A stretch of DNA of 64,000 nt. It comes from Pseudomonas floridensis. GTDB taxonomy: Bacteria > Pseudomonadota > Gammaproteobacteria > Pseudomonadales > Pseudomonadaceae. Made by a program: the position numbers and the translations under genes. This document shows, one piece after another, positions 26,695 through 35,036 of this stretch; the first letter of the stretch is position 1, and each line of letters starts with the position of its first letter. The DNA lies in the NCBI RefSeq assembly GCF_002087235.1, contig NZ_MUIO01000019.1, forward strand, positions 62,001 to 126,000. The letters run 5' to 3'. The notes beneath the pieces were generated by a model that worked only from the letters and a program-made list of their open reading frames with translations, was not told the DNA's origin and ran no database searches.

Positions 26695-28428
26695 TCAAAG
26701 GTTTTTTTCCGGTGCATCGGGGATCAGCGTCCAGTCTTCAGTGCTGCCGCCCTCAGTCGGGAAGTGCCAGCCGGCTACGGGCGGCTGGGTGCCCAGAAAG
26801 TTCGAGCGGTAGAGCCTGACGGATCCGTCCTGCGGCACTGCATGGATCGCTCCGGGCCAGGTGAATTCCGCAATGGTTTTCGGGTCCCCGAGGTCTCCGT
26901 CGTGCAGGTCCTTGCCTACCCATTGCCAATATTGATTTTGCTCGCCGTCCTGCGGAAAGGTTCGCCCGCCCTCCGGTGCTGTGCCTTCGACCCTGGACCG
27001 GTAGTAGATATGCAACCTCCCGTGGTCGTAGGTGCCCACATGTATGGCTCCTTCCCAGCTTGGGGCATCACGCTCCCGAGGGTCGAGAAACGTGCCCGCT
27101 GGTCCGCGTGCCTCGATGTAGGTCCAGTGTTCATCGCTTGCGTTCAGGGCAGGCATCGGAAACCCGGCTGGATCGCCTTCCAGCCTGGACGCGTAATAGG
27201 CCTGGCGCCCCAGCTCATCGGTGCTGACATGAATCGCCCCTGGCCAGGTCGGCTCGTCAGGATCCTTGGGGTCGCCGAAGGTTCCGAGATGCCTGCGCTC
27301 GCCGAGGCAATGCCAGATGTCGGAATCGGCGATCAGTTGCTCCACCGATTCATATCGCTGCGAGGGTGCACCTTCGCCCTCCAGTGAAAAGTAATACTGT
27401 TGTTTGCCATCAACGTCGAACACATGGATCTGTCCGGCCCATGACAGATCGTCCCAGCCCTTTGGGTGTTCATAAGTGCCCTCCACGGCCGATCCCAGGT
27501 ATTTCCAGCCAGCCTCATCCTTTGGCTGCGAGGGTACTTTCCAGTCACTTTGCGGCACGACCCCTTCGACTTGCGACGAAAAGAAGTAAGGCTGACCGCT
27601 GATTTCAATCCGGTATATCGCACCGCGCCACGTTGCGTTAGGGCTCCACTGTGCGCTTTTGGGGTTCGCGTAACTGCCGGCTTCGTATCTGGAAAGGTAT
27701 TCCCAGTACTCATTGCTGACGTCATTAGAGCCAGGTAATACCCAGTTCAAGCCCACCAGGCCTTGGCGACATGCGGCATAAAAACGGTGCTTGCCGTCTG
27801 GCATGAAACCGAACAGATGAACGGCGCCAGGCCAGGTGAAGTCGCCGGTTTCCGCGCCACGTTTTGGATCGGTGTAGGTGCCTGCCGCCCTGCTGCTGGC
27901 GATGTAACCCCAGCCCTCCACGGAGGCTGCGGTGGTCGGCAGCGGGAACCAGCAGGTCATGCCATTCATCTCAAAGTCGGTGCGAAAGAACGCTTTTGAT
28001 CCGTCAGTCAGTTCAACCAGATTGATCGCATTGAGGTAAGTCACTTCGCAGCCTTGTTTGGGGTCACCGTAAGTACCCGCATGGACGCCTCGGTATATCC
28101 AGTCTTCATTGGCAAATCCTTGTGCGGGGCTGGCGGGCGAGAACTCATCAGCCCGTTCGGGAATTACGGGGAAGGGCGTGTGGTCGGCCGGATATCCAGT
28201 GAAACGGGATGTGAAGAATCTTCTGGTTCCCGTCCCATCAAGCGTTGCGTACACCGTTTCAGGCGCATCGCTGTACTCTTCCGGCGTCTTGGGGTCCACA
28301 TAGGTGCCCGTATGTGTCGTTTTCGAGGACCTGTCGGGCAGCGTGATGTCATCGGTTTTCGCCGTGGCGGGATCATGGGCTACGTTGATGACCAGTGACA
28401 GATTGATATTGGCAATGGAAATTCTCAT
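26695..28428 (-). CDS. eight-repeat paralogue of the giant secreted repeat protein, no signal peptide or enzyme domain
   Basis: This encodes 577 aa made almost entirely of eight copies of a roughly 65-aa repeat, starting near residues 39, 117, 183, 250, 316, 381, 444 and 510. Each copy opens with an (H/A)GTYxDPK-like motif, has a TWPGAIH core, an aromatic YFxSR strand, a P-rich turn and a closing W-x-Y/W. It is colinear with the first eight repeats of the neighbouring 1747-aa protein and stops exactly where that protein's ninth repeat begins (ending DAPEKNL). The N-terminus (MRISIANINLSLVINV) has no positively charged/hydrophobic/cleavage pattern of a Sec signal, so it may stay in the cell or leave by another route. 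The start at 28428 has AAGGAG at good spacing. I do not recognise the repeat family. Confidence 0.88.
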   Translation of the reverse strand: MRISIANINLSLVINVAHDPATAKTDDITLPDRSSKTTHTGTYVDPKTPEEYSDAPETVYATLDGTGTRRFFTSRFTGYPADHTPFPVIPERADEFSPASPAQGFANEDWIYRGVHAGTYGDPKQGCEVTYLNAINLVELTDGSKAFFRTDFEMNGMTCWFPLPTTAASVEGWGYIASSRAAGTYTDPKRGAETGDFTWPGAVHLFGFMPDGKHRFYAACRQGLVGLNWVLPGSNDVSNEYWEYLSRYEAGSYANPKSAQWSPNATWRGAIYRIEISGQPYFFSSQVEGVVPQSDWKVPSQPKDEAGWKYLGSAVEGTYEHPKGWDDLSWAGQIHVFDVDGKQQYYFSLEGEGAPSQRYESVEQLIADSDIWHCLGERRHLGTFGDPKDPDEPTWPGAIHVSTDELGRQAYYASRLEGDPAGFPMPALNASDEHWTYIEARGPAGTFLDPRERDAPSWEGAIHVGTYDHGRLHIYYRSRVEGTAPEGGRTFPQDGEQNQYWQWVGKDLHDGDLGDPKTIAEFTWPGAIHAVPQDGSVRLYRSNFLGTQPPVAGWHFPTEGGSTEDWTLIPDAPEKNL

Positions 28429-28479
28429 GTGTGCACTCCTTTTTCGGTCCGGCACTTGGGGCGCTCAAGCGTCGAATGA

Positions 28480-28493
28480 GAGGCATCCTGCCT
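28480..28493 (-). repeat. hairpin motif shared by both repeat-protein genes (copy 1)
   Basis: The minus strand reads AGGCAGGATGCCTC, a stem AGGCA/TGCCT with GGA in the loop, about 52 bases upstream of the start of the shorter gene. The identical 14-mer precedes the longer gene (33901-33914). A GGA-loop hairpin in a leader is the kind of site RsmA/CsrA proteins bind, but that is only a suggestion. Confidence 0.6.
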
Positions 28494-28602
28494 CCTGTTC
28501 CAGGCGTCATCTTTACCCCGATGATCGGTAGCGTCTTGCGGGTGATAACGCCGCAGCGTTCAAATAGTACCGAGGTGTCATCGACAGGATTCTCTTCAGC
28601 AT

Positions 28603-31600
28603 TCATTGCACGGGTTCGAAATAGCCATATGAACTTTTGCCATCCACACCGCCGCCTAGAATTTCAACGTGAATAACGCTGTCTTCGAAGTTTTTGTCGA
28701 ACGTGTCTATGACCTTTGGAGACACGATGTCTTGCTTGATGGTCACTGCGGCTTTGCCTTGGTTGAAGGTGCCGTTCGGATTGCCGACAAGGCTGAAATA
28801 AGAGCCTTTTTTGGCTCTGACGATGGTCGCGGATCGGATCTCGTCGTTGTCGCAGCCATAAGGGTTATTGCCAGCGCCCATTTTGAACTGGTCATGCTTG
28901 GCGAACGGTACCGTACAGACGATATTCTCGGTCGCCTTACTACCCTCGTGAAACACGATCTCTGCCTCTGAAAAGTCGGTGGCAACGGGCGTCTTGCCCA
29001 CCTTCACGCGGGATATCTTGCCGCCAAGGCCGTTGTTGTAAAACGTGTTGACCGCGACGTTTTCATTGCTGTAGTTGCTGTTGAAGTTCGCCAGTTTGAG
29101 GACCTCGCCGAGCGGGATCGTTCGCTTGACGTCGATGTAAGTGAAGTCATCCGATTTGTTGGCATCAGGCGAATCGAACAGCGATATCCGCGTGCCTGCC
29201 CCGACGCCGGTCAACTCCATGGATTGCATCTCATCGTTTTCGCAGCCGAACGCGCCGTGCTTGAAGTCGTATTCACGACCTGCGGGGAACGTACAGACGG
29301 TATCCCCATCACGGTCGGCGTTCTGCCTCTCATAGAAGTAGAAACCTCCCTGACTGAGCGTGGCTGCGTAGCGATAGGCGTCACCGCCCGCACTAAAGTC
29401 TATCGCGATGTAATTCGGTTTTTTCTGGCTGGCGGGATAGCACTCATTCTCGACTCGCCGTTGCAGATAAGTCAGGTTGTTATCGACATCGGCGGCATGG
29501 GCGAGCGTGGAACCCCAGCCATGAATCTGGTTCATCACGAATAACGGAGGCCACGCAAGCGGGGCGTTGATGAGTGGCGAGTCGAGTGGCACGTTGTTTC
29601 TCGATGCACAACTCCAGTCATGATCCAGGACCGTGAGGCCCAGGTCGTAGGTGTTTTCAACTTCGATATCGGTGCTTTTCAGGATATTGACTCGTTGGTC
29701 GCCGACGGTGAAGTTTCCATGAGAGTAGCGGTCAGAGATGATGATCAGTCTTTTGTTTTTATTGATCATTTCCTGCAGTACAGGCCAGTCGCTACCGTTG
29801 AATGCCTCGGGGTCAAACACCATCGCCGCGAGTTCGGGTTTTACCAGATTGAGCGACTTCTGCATTTGCTCGGCAGAAGCGTAGGATTCCAGATGCAGGG
29901 TCACGACCGCAGTCCGGTTGGCTTGCAGGTAGGGAAGAAAGACGTCGTTCAAGGCTTCATCGAAGTTGTGAGGCGCCTCGGATGCCTGGACGCATGCACC
30001 GTCAGGGGTCTTTTTATGACACATATAGAGTTTGACGGTGGTTGCCGTCTCGTCTTCAGGATAAAGATCGAGCATGAACCCGCGCGTACCGCGTGCCAGT
30101 AACTGATTCATGTCATTCAGGTACGCGTTGTGGTCTGTGACCCAGGTGTACTCATTGAACGGTCTGGAGAAGTCATTGATGCCCGGGGCGGTTTCCGGTG
30201 GCGTAGGGCGATAATCCCACCAGGCATTGCTGGTGGCCGTGACCGGGTAATACCGGTTCAATTCGCTGGGAACGCCTGAAACTTTCGAAGTGAAATACAG
30301 GTTTCCAGCTGGCTGGCGGTACAAATGGATTGCGCCGGGCCAGGTCGGTTCATCCCAGTCTTTGGGTTCCCTCATGGTCCCGGCGTGTTTCCCTTTGTAC
30401 GTCCAGTAGCCGTTGCTGACCCCGGAGGCAGGGTAGTGCCAGTCAGCTCCAGACAGGGTGCCGTCCTGGCGAGCCTCATAGTAGTGGCCGCCGTCTTCTG
30501 AGTCTTCCCGGTGAATCGCTCCCGCCCATGTCATGCCTTCCCAGGCTTTCGGATGTTCGAAGGTGCCGGAATATTTGCCCACGTACAACCAATGCTCATT
30601 GTCTTCAGCCGTAGCCGGGAGAGGCTGCACATCGTTCATCCCGGCATTGACGCGTGACATGTAATAAACGCTGACACCGCTTCGCTGCGCAACGTGATAA
30701 GCGCCGGGCCATGTGGGTTCTTTTTCTCCTTTTGGATCGTTCCTGGTGCCCGCGTGTTTCCCTGCGTATTGCCAGTGTGCGTTATCGCTCAGCGTGGTCG
30801 GGTAATACCAGTTATTGGCAGAAGGAATGCCCAATACGAGAGAACGAAACAGCACGCGCACGCCGTTGATTACGTCATAGTGCAAGGCGCCGGGCCAGGT
30901 CAATTCATCCCATTGCTTGGCATCCCCGGCCTGGCCGGAATGACGGTCATTGCCCAGGTAGGTCCACTGATCGTTACTGGCCTCGCCGGTCGGGTAATAA
31001 GCGTTCGTTTTCGAGGGTACTCCCTCTATCCGTGACTCGAAGTACAGGTGTTTGCCTGCATAACTGTAATCATGAATGGCGCCTTGCCAGGTAGGCTCAT
31101 CCCACTTGGCCGGGTCGAAATAAGTGCCTTCATGATTGCGGGTGCCCTCATAGATCCAGTCTTCGTTACTGACAGATGAAACCGGATAATCCCATCCCTC
31201 TCGCGAAGGGATGCCATCGTTTCGGGAGGAAAAATAATCACGCGAAACTCCGGTTTGCCGCGCATGAATGGCACCCGGCCAGGTCGGTTCATCCCACTCT
31301 TTGGGGTCCAGGTAGCTGCCGGAATGTTTGCCCGCCGCCAGGAATGTCCAGTGCTCGTTATCGTCCGGGCCGTCGGGATAAGCCCAGTCGTTTTGTGAGG
31401 GGATGCCATTTTTCTTGGCCGCGTAATAAAGCAACGTGCCATTGGCGCTATTGGCGCTATTGGCGCTATTGGCGTGAATCGCGCCGCGCCAGGTTACATC
31501 TGTCCAGTCCTTTGGGTCTTTGAAGGTACCGGCATGAGCGCTTGCTGCAACGAGGTACCAGTGTGCGTTGGATACCGCCTCTGTGGGGTAGTGCCAGAAC

Positions 31601-33846
31601 CTTTCTGATGGTGTTCCGGCGCTCAGAGGTGAGAAGAATAAAACCTTGTCTGCGTAATCGTATCGATGAATACGCCCCGGCCAGGTGAATTCATCCCAGT
31701 CTTTCGGGGCCTCGTAGGTGCCGGCATGCCTGGATGAGCCAAGATAAACGAAGTATTCGCTGTCTTCGCCAGACTGCGGATAAGGGATCAGCAGATCATG
31801 AGGGCGCTCCGCGATCAGCGAACGGTAAAAGTCCTTTGTCCCATTGACTCCCGCAGTGGCGTGAATGGCGCCAACAACGTTCGGATCATTGGAATCTTTG
31901 GGCGAATCGTAAGTGCCTGCAAATTGCTCGACGGTGTAATAGGTCCAGTGTTCGTTGTTGGTGGGGGAGGTCGGGTAATACCAGTTGTTTTGCGAAGGAA
32001 TCCCGTCGCGTCTGGATTTGAAGTACCAGTGCTTGCCTGCGTACCGGTAGTCATGGATTGCGCCGGGCCAGGTCAGATCGTCCCAAGGTTTGGGATCCGC
32101 CAGGTTGCCTGTATGACGAGAGGTATTAAGCAGTGTCCATTGAGCGTTGCTCGCACCGTTGCGGGGGAATTCCCAGCCGGTTTCAGGCGGCGTGATGCCC
32201 AGAAAATTCGAGCGAAAAAATCTGACATGACCTTCGCCGGGCACCGCATGGATCGCATCTGGCCAGGTGAATTCGCCGGGGGGCTTTGGATCTAAAAGAG
32301 TGCCATCGTGAACGTCCTTGCCGATGTATTGCCAGTAGTCGTTTTTGTCTCCCGGACTCGGCCAGGGTCGTCCGCCCGTTGGCGCAAGGCCATCGGTCAG
32401 TGACTGGTAATACATCCGGCCCCGACCATGGTTATAAGTCGTGAAATGTATGGCGCCGGTCCAGCTTGGATCATCGCGCTCCCGTGGGTCGAGGTACGTC
32501 CCCGCTGCGCCGCGGGGCGCTATGTACGTCCAGTGCTCATTGCTGGTGCGATCGGTCGGGGGTGGAAAGTTGATATTCACGCCCTCAAGCGATGACCGGT
32601 AATAGGACTGGCGTCCAGTGGTATCGGCCGTGACATGAATGGCGCCAGGCCACGTTATCTCGTCGCCATCGTTGGGATTCTGGTACGTACCACTGTGCTT
32701 GCGTTCGCCTGTTTTCTGCCAGTTATCCGTGTCTGCGATCAGTTCGCCCACGGACGCGTATTGCTGAGATGGCGCGCCTTTCGATACCAGCGAACGGAAA
32801 TACAATTGTTGGCTATTGACCTCGAATACATGGATCTGGCCCTGCCATGTAAGATCATTCCAGCCCTTTGGATGTTCGTAAGTACCGTCAACGATGGGCT
32901 CTATGTAAGTCCAGTTTTCATCGCTTTCGGCTCGTGTCGGCGGCCTCCATTCATCGTGCGTTTTGACGCCTTCGAACCTCGACGCGAAGAAGGAGGGCTG
33001 ACCGCCGATATCGAAGCGGTAGATGGCGCCGATCCAGGTGGCGTTGGGAGACCACTGATCGGTTTTTGGATTGGCGTAACTTCCGGCTTCATACCGGGAG
33101 AGGTACTGCCAGTGGTCATTGCTCGCGTCGCCAGAGGCAGGTGCTGACCAGTTTTCGCTGACAATGCCTTCATGGCGAGCGGCATAAAATCTAGGTTTGG
33201 CGTCAGTCATGGTCGTAAAAAGATGAACGGCGCCAGGCCAGGTGTAGTCGCCAACAGCTCTGTCGATTTTCGGATCCGTGTAAGTACCTGAGTTTCTGCT
33301 GGTACCCACGTAAGTCCAGGACTCAGTGGAGGTTTCAGTGGTGGGTATTGTGTCCTTGCAGGTCGCACCATCCAGATCTACACCGGTTTTGAAAAAAGCC
33401 TGGTGCCCTCCGGCCAGCGTAGCCCCACTGATTGCGCCGCAGTAAGTGGCTTCGCACGCTTTCTTTGGATCGGCGTAGGTGCCTGCGTGCGTACCTCTGT
33501 AAACCCATGACTCGTTAGCTATGGCCGGAAGCGTGTATTGATCGTTCAGGTCGTAATAATAATCAGGGAGGGCCGGAAAGCCCTTTGGTTGCTGGCTTGG
33601 GTATCCTGTGAATCGAGCGCTGTAAAGCTGTCGCCTACCGACTGTCGAATCCCATTCGGCATACACGGTACCTACGGCATCGCTGGGTTCCTCCCAAGTC
33701 TTCGGGTCTTCGTAAGTTCCAGCGTGGGCCGACGTCGTCGAAGAGGGTAGCGGTGTGGGCACGCACGGGATTTGAAGTTCTTGAGCCTGCACCGAGGTGC
33801 CCAGTAGCAAGGATACGACCCAGGCTTTAATCGTGAGTCGTTTCAT
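28603..33846 (-). CDS. giant secreted repeat protein with PI-PLC-like domain and crystallin-like C-terminus
   Basis: This encodes about 1747 aa. A Sec signal peptide (MKRLTIKAWVVSLLLGTS, cleavage after VQA at residue 21) is followed by 18 tandem repeats starting near residues 41, 120, 187, 254, 320, 385, 449, 514, 579, 643, 708, 772, 842, 906, 970, 1031, 1093 and 1155. The period is mostly 61-67 aa, with core (H)AGTYxDPKxWDExTWPGAIH, YFxSR, G(I/V)PS, W-YYP, SNxHW-Y. From about 1218 to 1505 a PI-PLC X-like domain follows, with candidate catalytic His1239 (TDHNAY) and His1277 (LYMCHK) and the RGTRGFMLDLY strand. Two related modules of about 100 aa end the protein (1515-1617 and 1641-1747), each with GC(E/D)NDE-x-x-S resembling a beta/gamma-crystallin Greek-key calcium site. 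The start at 33846 is chosen for the signal peptide although no clear ribosome binding site precedes it; ATG 33888 is an alternative. The substrate is unknown: the PI-PLC fold suggests a phosphodiester in a lipid or polymer, and the aromatic repeats suggest adhesion or glycan binding. GC content looks lower than in flanking genes. Confidence 0.9.
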   Translation of the reverse strand: MKRLTIKAWVVSLLLGTSVQAQELQIPCVPTPLPSSTTSAHAGTYEDPKTWEEPSDAVGTVYAEWDSTVGRRQLYSARFTGYPSQQPKGFPALPDYYYDLNDQYTLPAIANESWVYRGTHAGTYADPKKACEATYCGAISGATLAGGHQAFFKTGVDLDGATCKDTIPTTETSTESWTYVGTSRNSGTYTDPKIDRAVGDYTWPGAVHLFTTMTDAKPRFYAARHEGIVSENWSAPASGDASNDHWQYLSRYEAGSYANPKTDQWSPNATWIGAIYRFDIGGQPSFFASRFEGVKTHDEWRPPTRAESDENWTYIEPIVDGTYEHPKGWNDLTWQGQIHVFEVNSQQLYFRSLVSKGAPSQQYASVGELIADTDNWQKTGERKHSGTYQNPNDGDEITWPGAIHVTADTTGRQSYYRSSLEGVNINFPPPTDRTSNEHWTYIAPRGAAGTYLDPRERDDPSWTGAIHFTTYNHGRGRMYYQSLTDGLAPTGGRPWPSPGDKNDYWQYIGKDVHDGTLLDPKPPGEFTWPDAIHAVPGEGHVRFFRSNFLGITPPETGWEFPRNGASNAQWTLLNTSRHTGNLADPKPWDDLTWPGAIHDYRYAGKHWYFKSRRDGIPSQNNWYYPTSPTNNEHWTYYTVEQFAGTYDSPKDSNDPNVVGAIHATAGVNGTKDFYRSLIAERPHDLLIPYPQSGEDSEYFVYLGSSRHAGTYEAPKDWDEFTWPGRIHRYDYADKVLFFSPLSAGTPSERFWHYPTEAVSNAHWYLVAASAHAGTFKDPKDWTDVTWRGAIHANSANSANSANGTLLYYAAKKNGIPSQNDWAYPDGPDDNEHWTFLAAGKHSGSYLDPKEWDEPTWPGAIHARQTGVSRDYFSSRNDGIPSREGWDYPVSSVSNEDWIYEGTRNHEGTYFDPAKWDEPTWQGAIHDYSYAGKHLYFESRIEGVPSKTNAYYPTGEASNDQWTYLGNDRHSGQAGDAKQWDELTWPGALHYDVINGVRVLFRSLVLGIPSANNWYYPTTLSDNAHWQYAGKHAGTRNDPKGEKEPTWPGAYHVAQRSGVSVYYMSRVNAGMNDVQPLPATAEDNEHWLYVGKYSGTFEHPKAWEGMTWAGAIHREDSEDGGHYYEARQDGTLSGADWHYPASGVSNGYWTYKGKHAGTMREPKDWDEPTWPGAIHLYRQPAGNLYFTSKVSGVPSELNRYYPVTATSNAWWDYRPTPPETAPGINDFSRPFNEYTWVTDHNAYLNDMNQLLARGTRGFMLDLYPEDETATTVKLYMCHKKTPDGACVQASEAPHNFDEALNDVFLPYLQANRTAVVTLHLESYASAEQMQKSLNLVKPELAAMVFDPEAFNGSDWPVLQEMINKNKRLIIISDRYSHGNFTVGDQRVNILKSTDIEVENTYDLGLTVLDHDWSCASRNNVPLDSPLINAPLAWPPLFVMNQIHGWGSTLAHAADVDNNLTYLQRRVENECYPASQKKPNYIAIDFSAGGDAYRYAATLSQGGFYFYERQNADRDGDTVCTFPAGREYDFKHGAFGCENDEMQSMELTGVGAGTRISLFDSPDANKSDDFTYIDVKRTIPLGEVLKLANFNSNYSNENVAVNTFYNNGLGGKISRVKVGKTPVATDFSEAEIVFHEGSKATENIVCTVPFAKHDQFKMGAGNNPYGCDNDEIRSATIVRAKKGSYFSLVGNPNGTFNQGKAAVTIKQDIVSPKVIDTFDKNFEDSVIHVEILGGGVDGKSSYGYFEPVQ
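31441..31474 (-). repeat. 9-bp tandem repeat inside the giant repeat gene
   Basis: ATTGGCGCT is repeated in a row three times plus most of a fourth copy. Being a multiple of three, it stays in frame and encodes an (Asn-Ser-Ala)n linker inside the 12th protein repeat, which is about 5 residues longer than its neighbours. Copy number could vary by slippage without shifting the frame. Confidence 0.9.
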
Positions 33847-33900
33847 GCACCGCGCTACATGGCGAGTCTGCCCATCTGATGTCTTCATGAGCAATGGCCT

Positions 33901-33914
33901 GAGGCATCCTGCCT
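33901..33914 (-). repeat. hairpin motif shared by both repeat-protein genes (copy 2)
   Basis: This is the same 14-mer as at 28480-28493 (AGGCAGGATGCCTC on the minus strand), 55 bases upstream of the chosen start of the long gene. The similar spacing in both genes (52 and 55) supports the start at 33846 rather than 33888. Upstream of both copies a GACGCC also matches, so the two leaders look homologous. Confidence 0.6.
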
Positions 33915-34022
33915 TCCGGTTGACGGGCGTCGCAGTCGGGACGGCGACGGTCAACCTCACCCTAGGCGTATGCCGGGCCCATGAACATTGTCAGAAATGA
34001 TAGGTGTGGGTGGCAGGCCCGA

Positions 34023-34841
34023 TCACTTGAAGCGTCGTTCGACGCCTTTTTCCACCAGCACCTTGGCCGAGATCTCTTCCACCGAAAAATGCGTGGAGTT
34101 GATGTTCGGGATGTTTTCCCGACGAAACAGGTTTTCCACCTCGCGCACTTCGAATTCGCATTGAGCAAAGCTCGAGTAGCGGCTGTTGGGTTTGCGCTCG
34201 TGACGAATGGCGGTCAAACGGTCGGGATCGATGGTCAGGCCGAACAGCTTTTCGCGATGCTGCTTGAGCGCTGCCGGCAGTTGCAGGCGTTCCATGTCGT
34301 CCTCGGTCAACGGATAGTTGGCCGCACGAATACCGAACTGCATGGCCATGTACAGGCAGGTCGGGGTTTTTCCGCAGCGCGAGACGCCGACCAGAATGAT
34401 GTCGGCTTTGTCGTAATAATGCGTGCGCGCGCCGTCGTCGTTGTCCAGTGCGAAATTGACCGCTTCGATGCGCTCCATGTAGTTGGAGTTATGACCGATG
34501 GAATGCGATTTGCCCACCGAATACGAAGAGTGTGAACTAAGCTCCTGTTCCAGCGGTGCCAGGAAGGTCGAGAAGATATCGATCATGAAGCCGTTGGACG
34601 TCGCCAGGATCTCGCGAATGTCCTGATTGACGATGGTATCGAAGATGATCGGCCTGACATCGTCCTTGTCGGCGGCATTGTTGATTTGTTGTACCATCGC
34701 CCGCGCTTTCTCGACACTGTCGATATAGGGCCTGGTGAACTTGTTGAACGTAATGTTTTCAAACTGCGCTAGCAAGCTCTGCCCCAGGGTTTCGGCCGTG
34801 ATGCCGGTGCCGTCGGAGATGAAGAAAGCGGATCGTTTCAT
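34023..34841 (-). CDS. ppsR: PEP synthase regulatory protein PpsR (kinase/pyrophosphorylase)
   Basis: PpsR inactivates phosphoenolpyruvate synthase by ADP-dependent phosphorylation of a threonine and reactivates it by phosphate-dependent removal. The 272 aa product has the family N-terminus [18 protein letters not shown] and the P-loop-like [15 protein letters not shown]. It is divergent from its target gene ppsA, 195 bases apart between start codons. Confidence 0.96.
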   Translation of the reverse strand: MKRSAFFISDGTGITAETLGQSLLAQFENITFNKFTRPYIDSVEKARAMVQQINNAADKDDVRPIIFDTIVNQDIREILATSNGFMIDIFSTFLAPLEQELSSHSSYSVGKSHSIGHNSNYMERIEAVNFALDNDDGARTHYYDKADIILVGVSRCGKTPTCLYMAMQFGIRAANYPLTEDDMERLQLPAALKQHREKLFGLTIDPDRLTAIRHERKPNSRYSSFAQCEFEVREVENLFRRENIPNINSTHFSVEEISAKVLVEKGVERRFK

Positions 34842-35036
34842 GTGCGCCTCTGGCCTTAAGCAGTTGACGATTCTTGGATATCATAGGCGCGCTTGCCGGC
34901 CCTGGAGGTCTGCATTCTCGCCTATTTTGAAGGTTCAGGCTTGCGCCCGACCAGAAACGCTTGCGATCCCAGTGCATGGGGGCTGCGGCGAATGAGCTTT
35001 TCCCATACAACAAACACAGTTAGTGGAGAGATCACC

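Noticed and set aside
28603-33846. Regularly spaced similar DNA segments considered as a CRISPR or DNA repeat array
   Set aside because: The period of about 195 bases is a diverged protein repeat in one open frame; the DNA copies are not identical and no cas genes are present.
26695-33846. The two repeat genes considered as type III effectors
   Set aside because: No hrp box is seen upstream, and the large protein has a Sec signal peptide, which argues against type III secretion.
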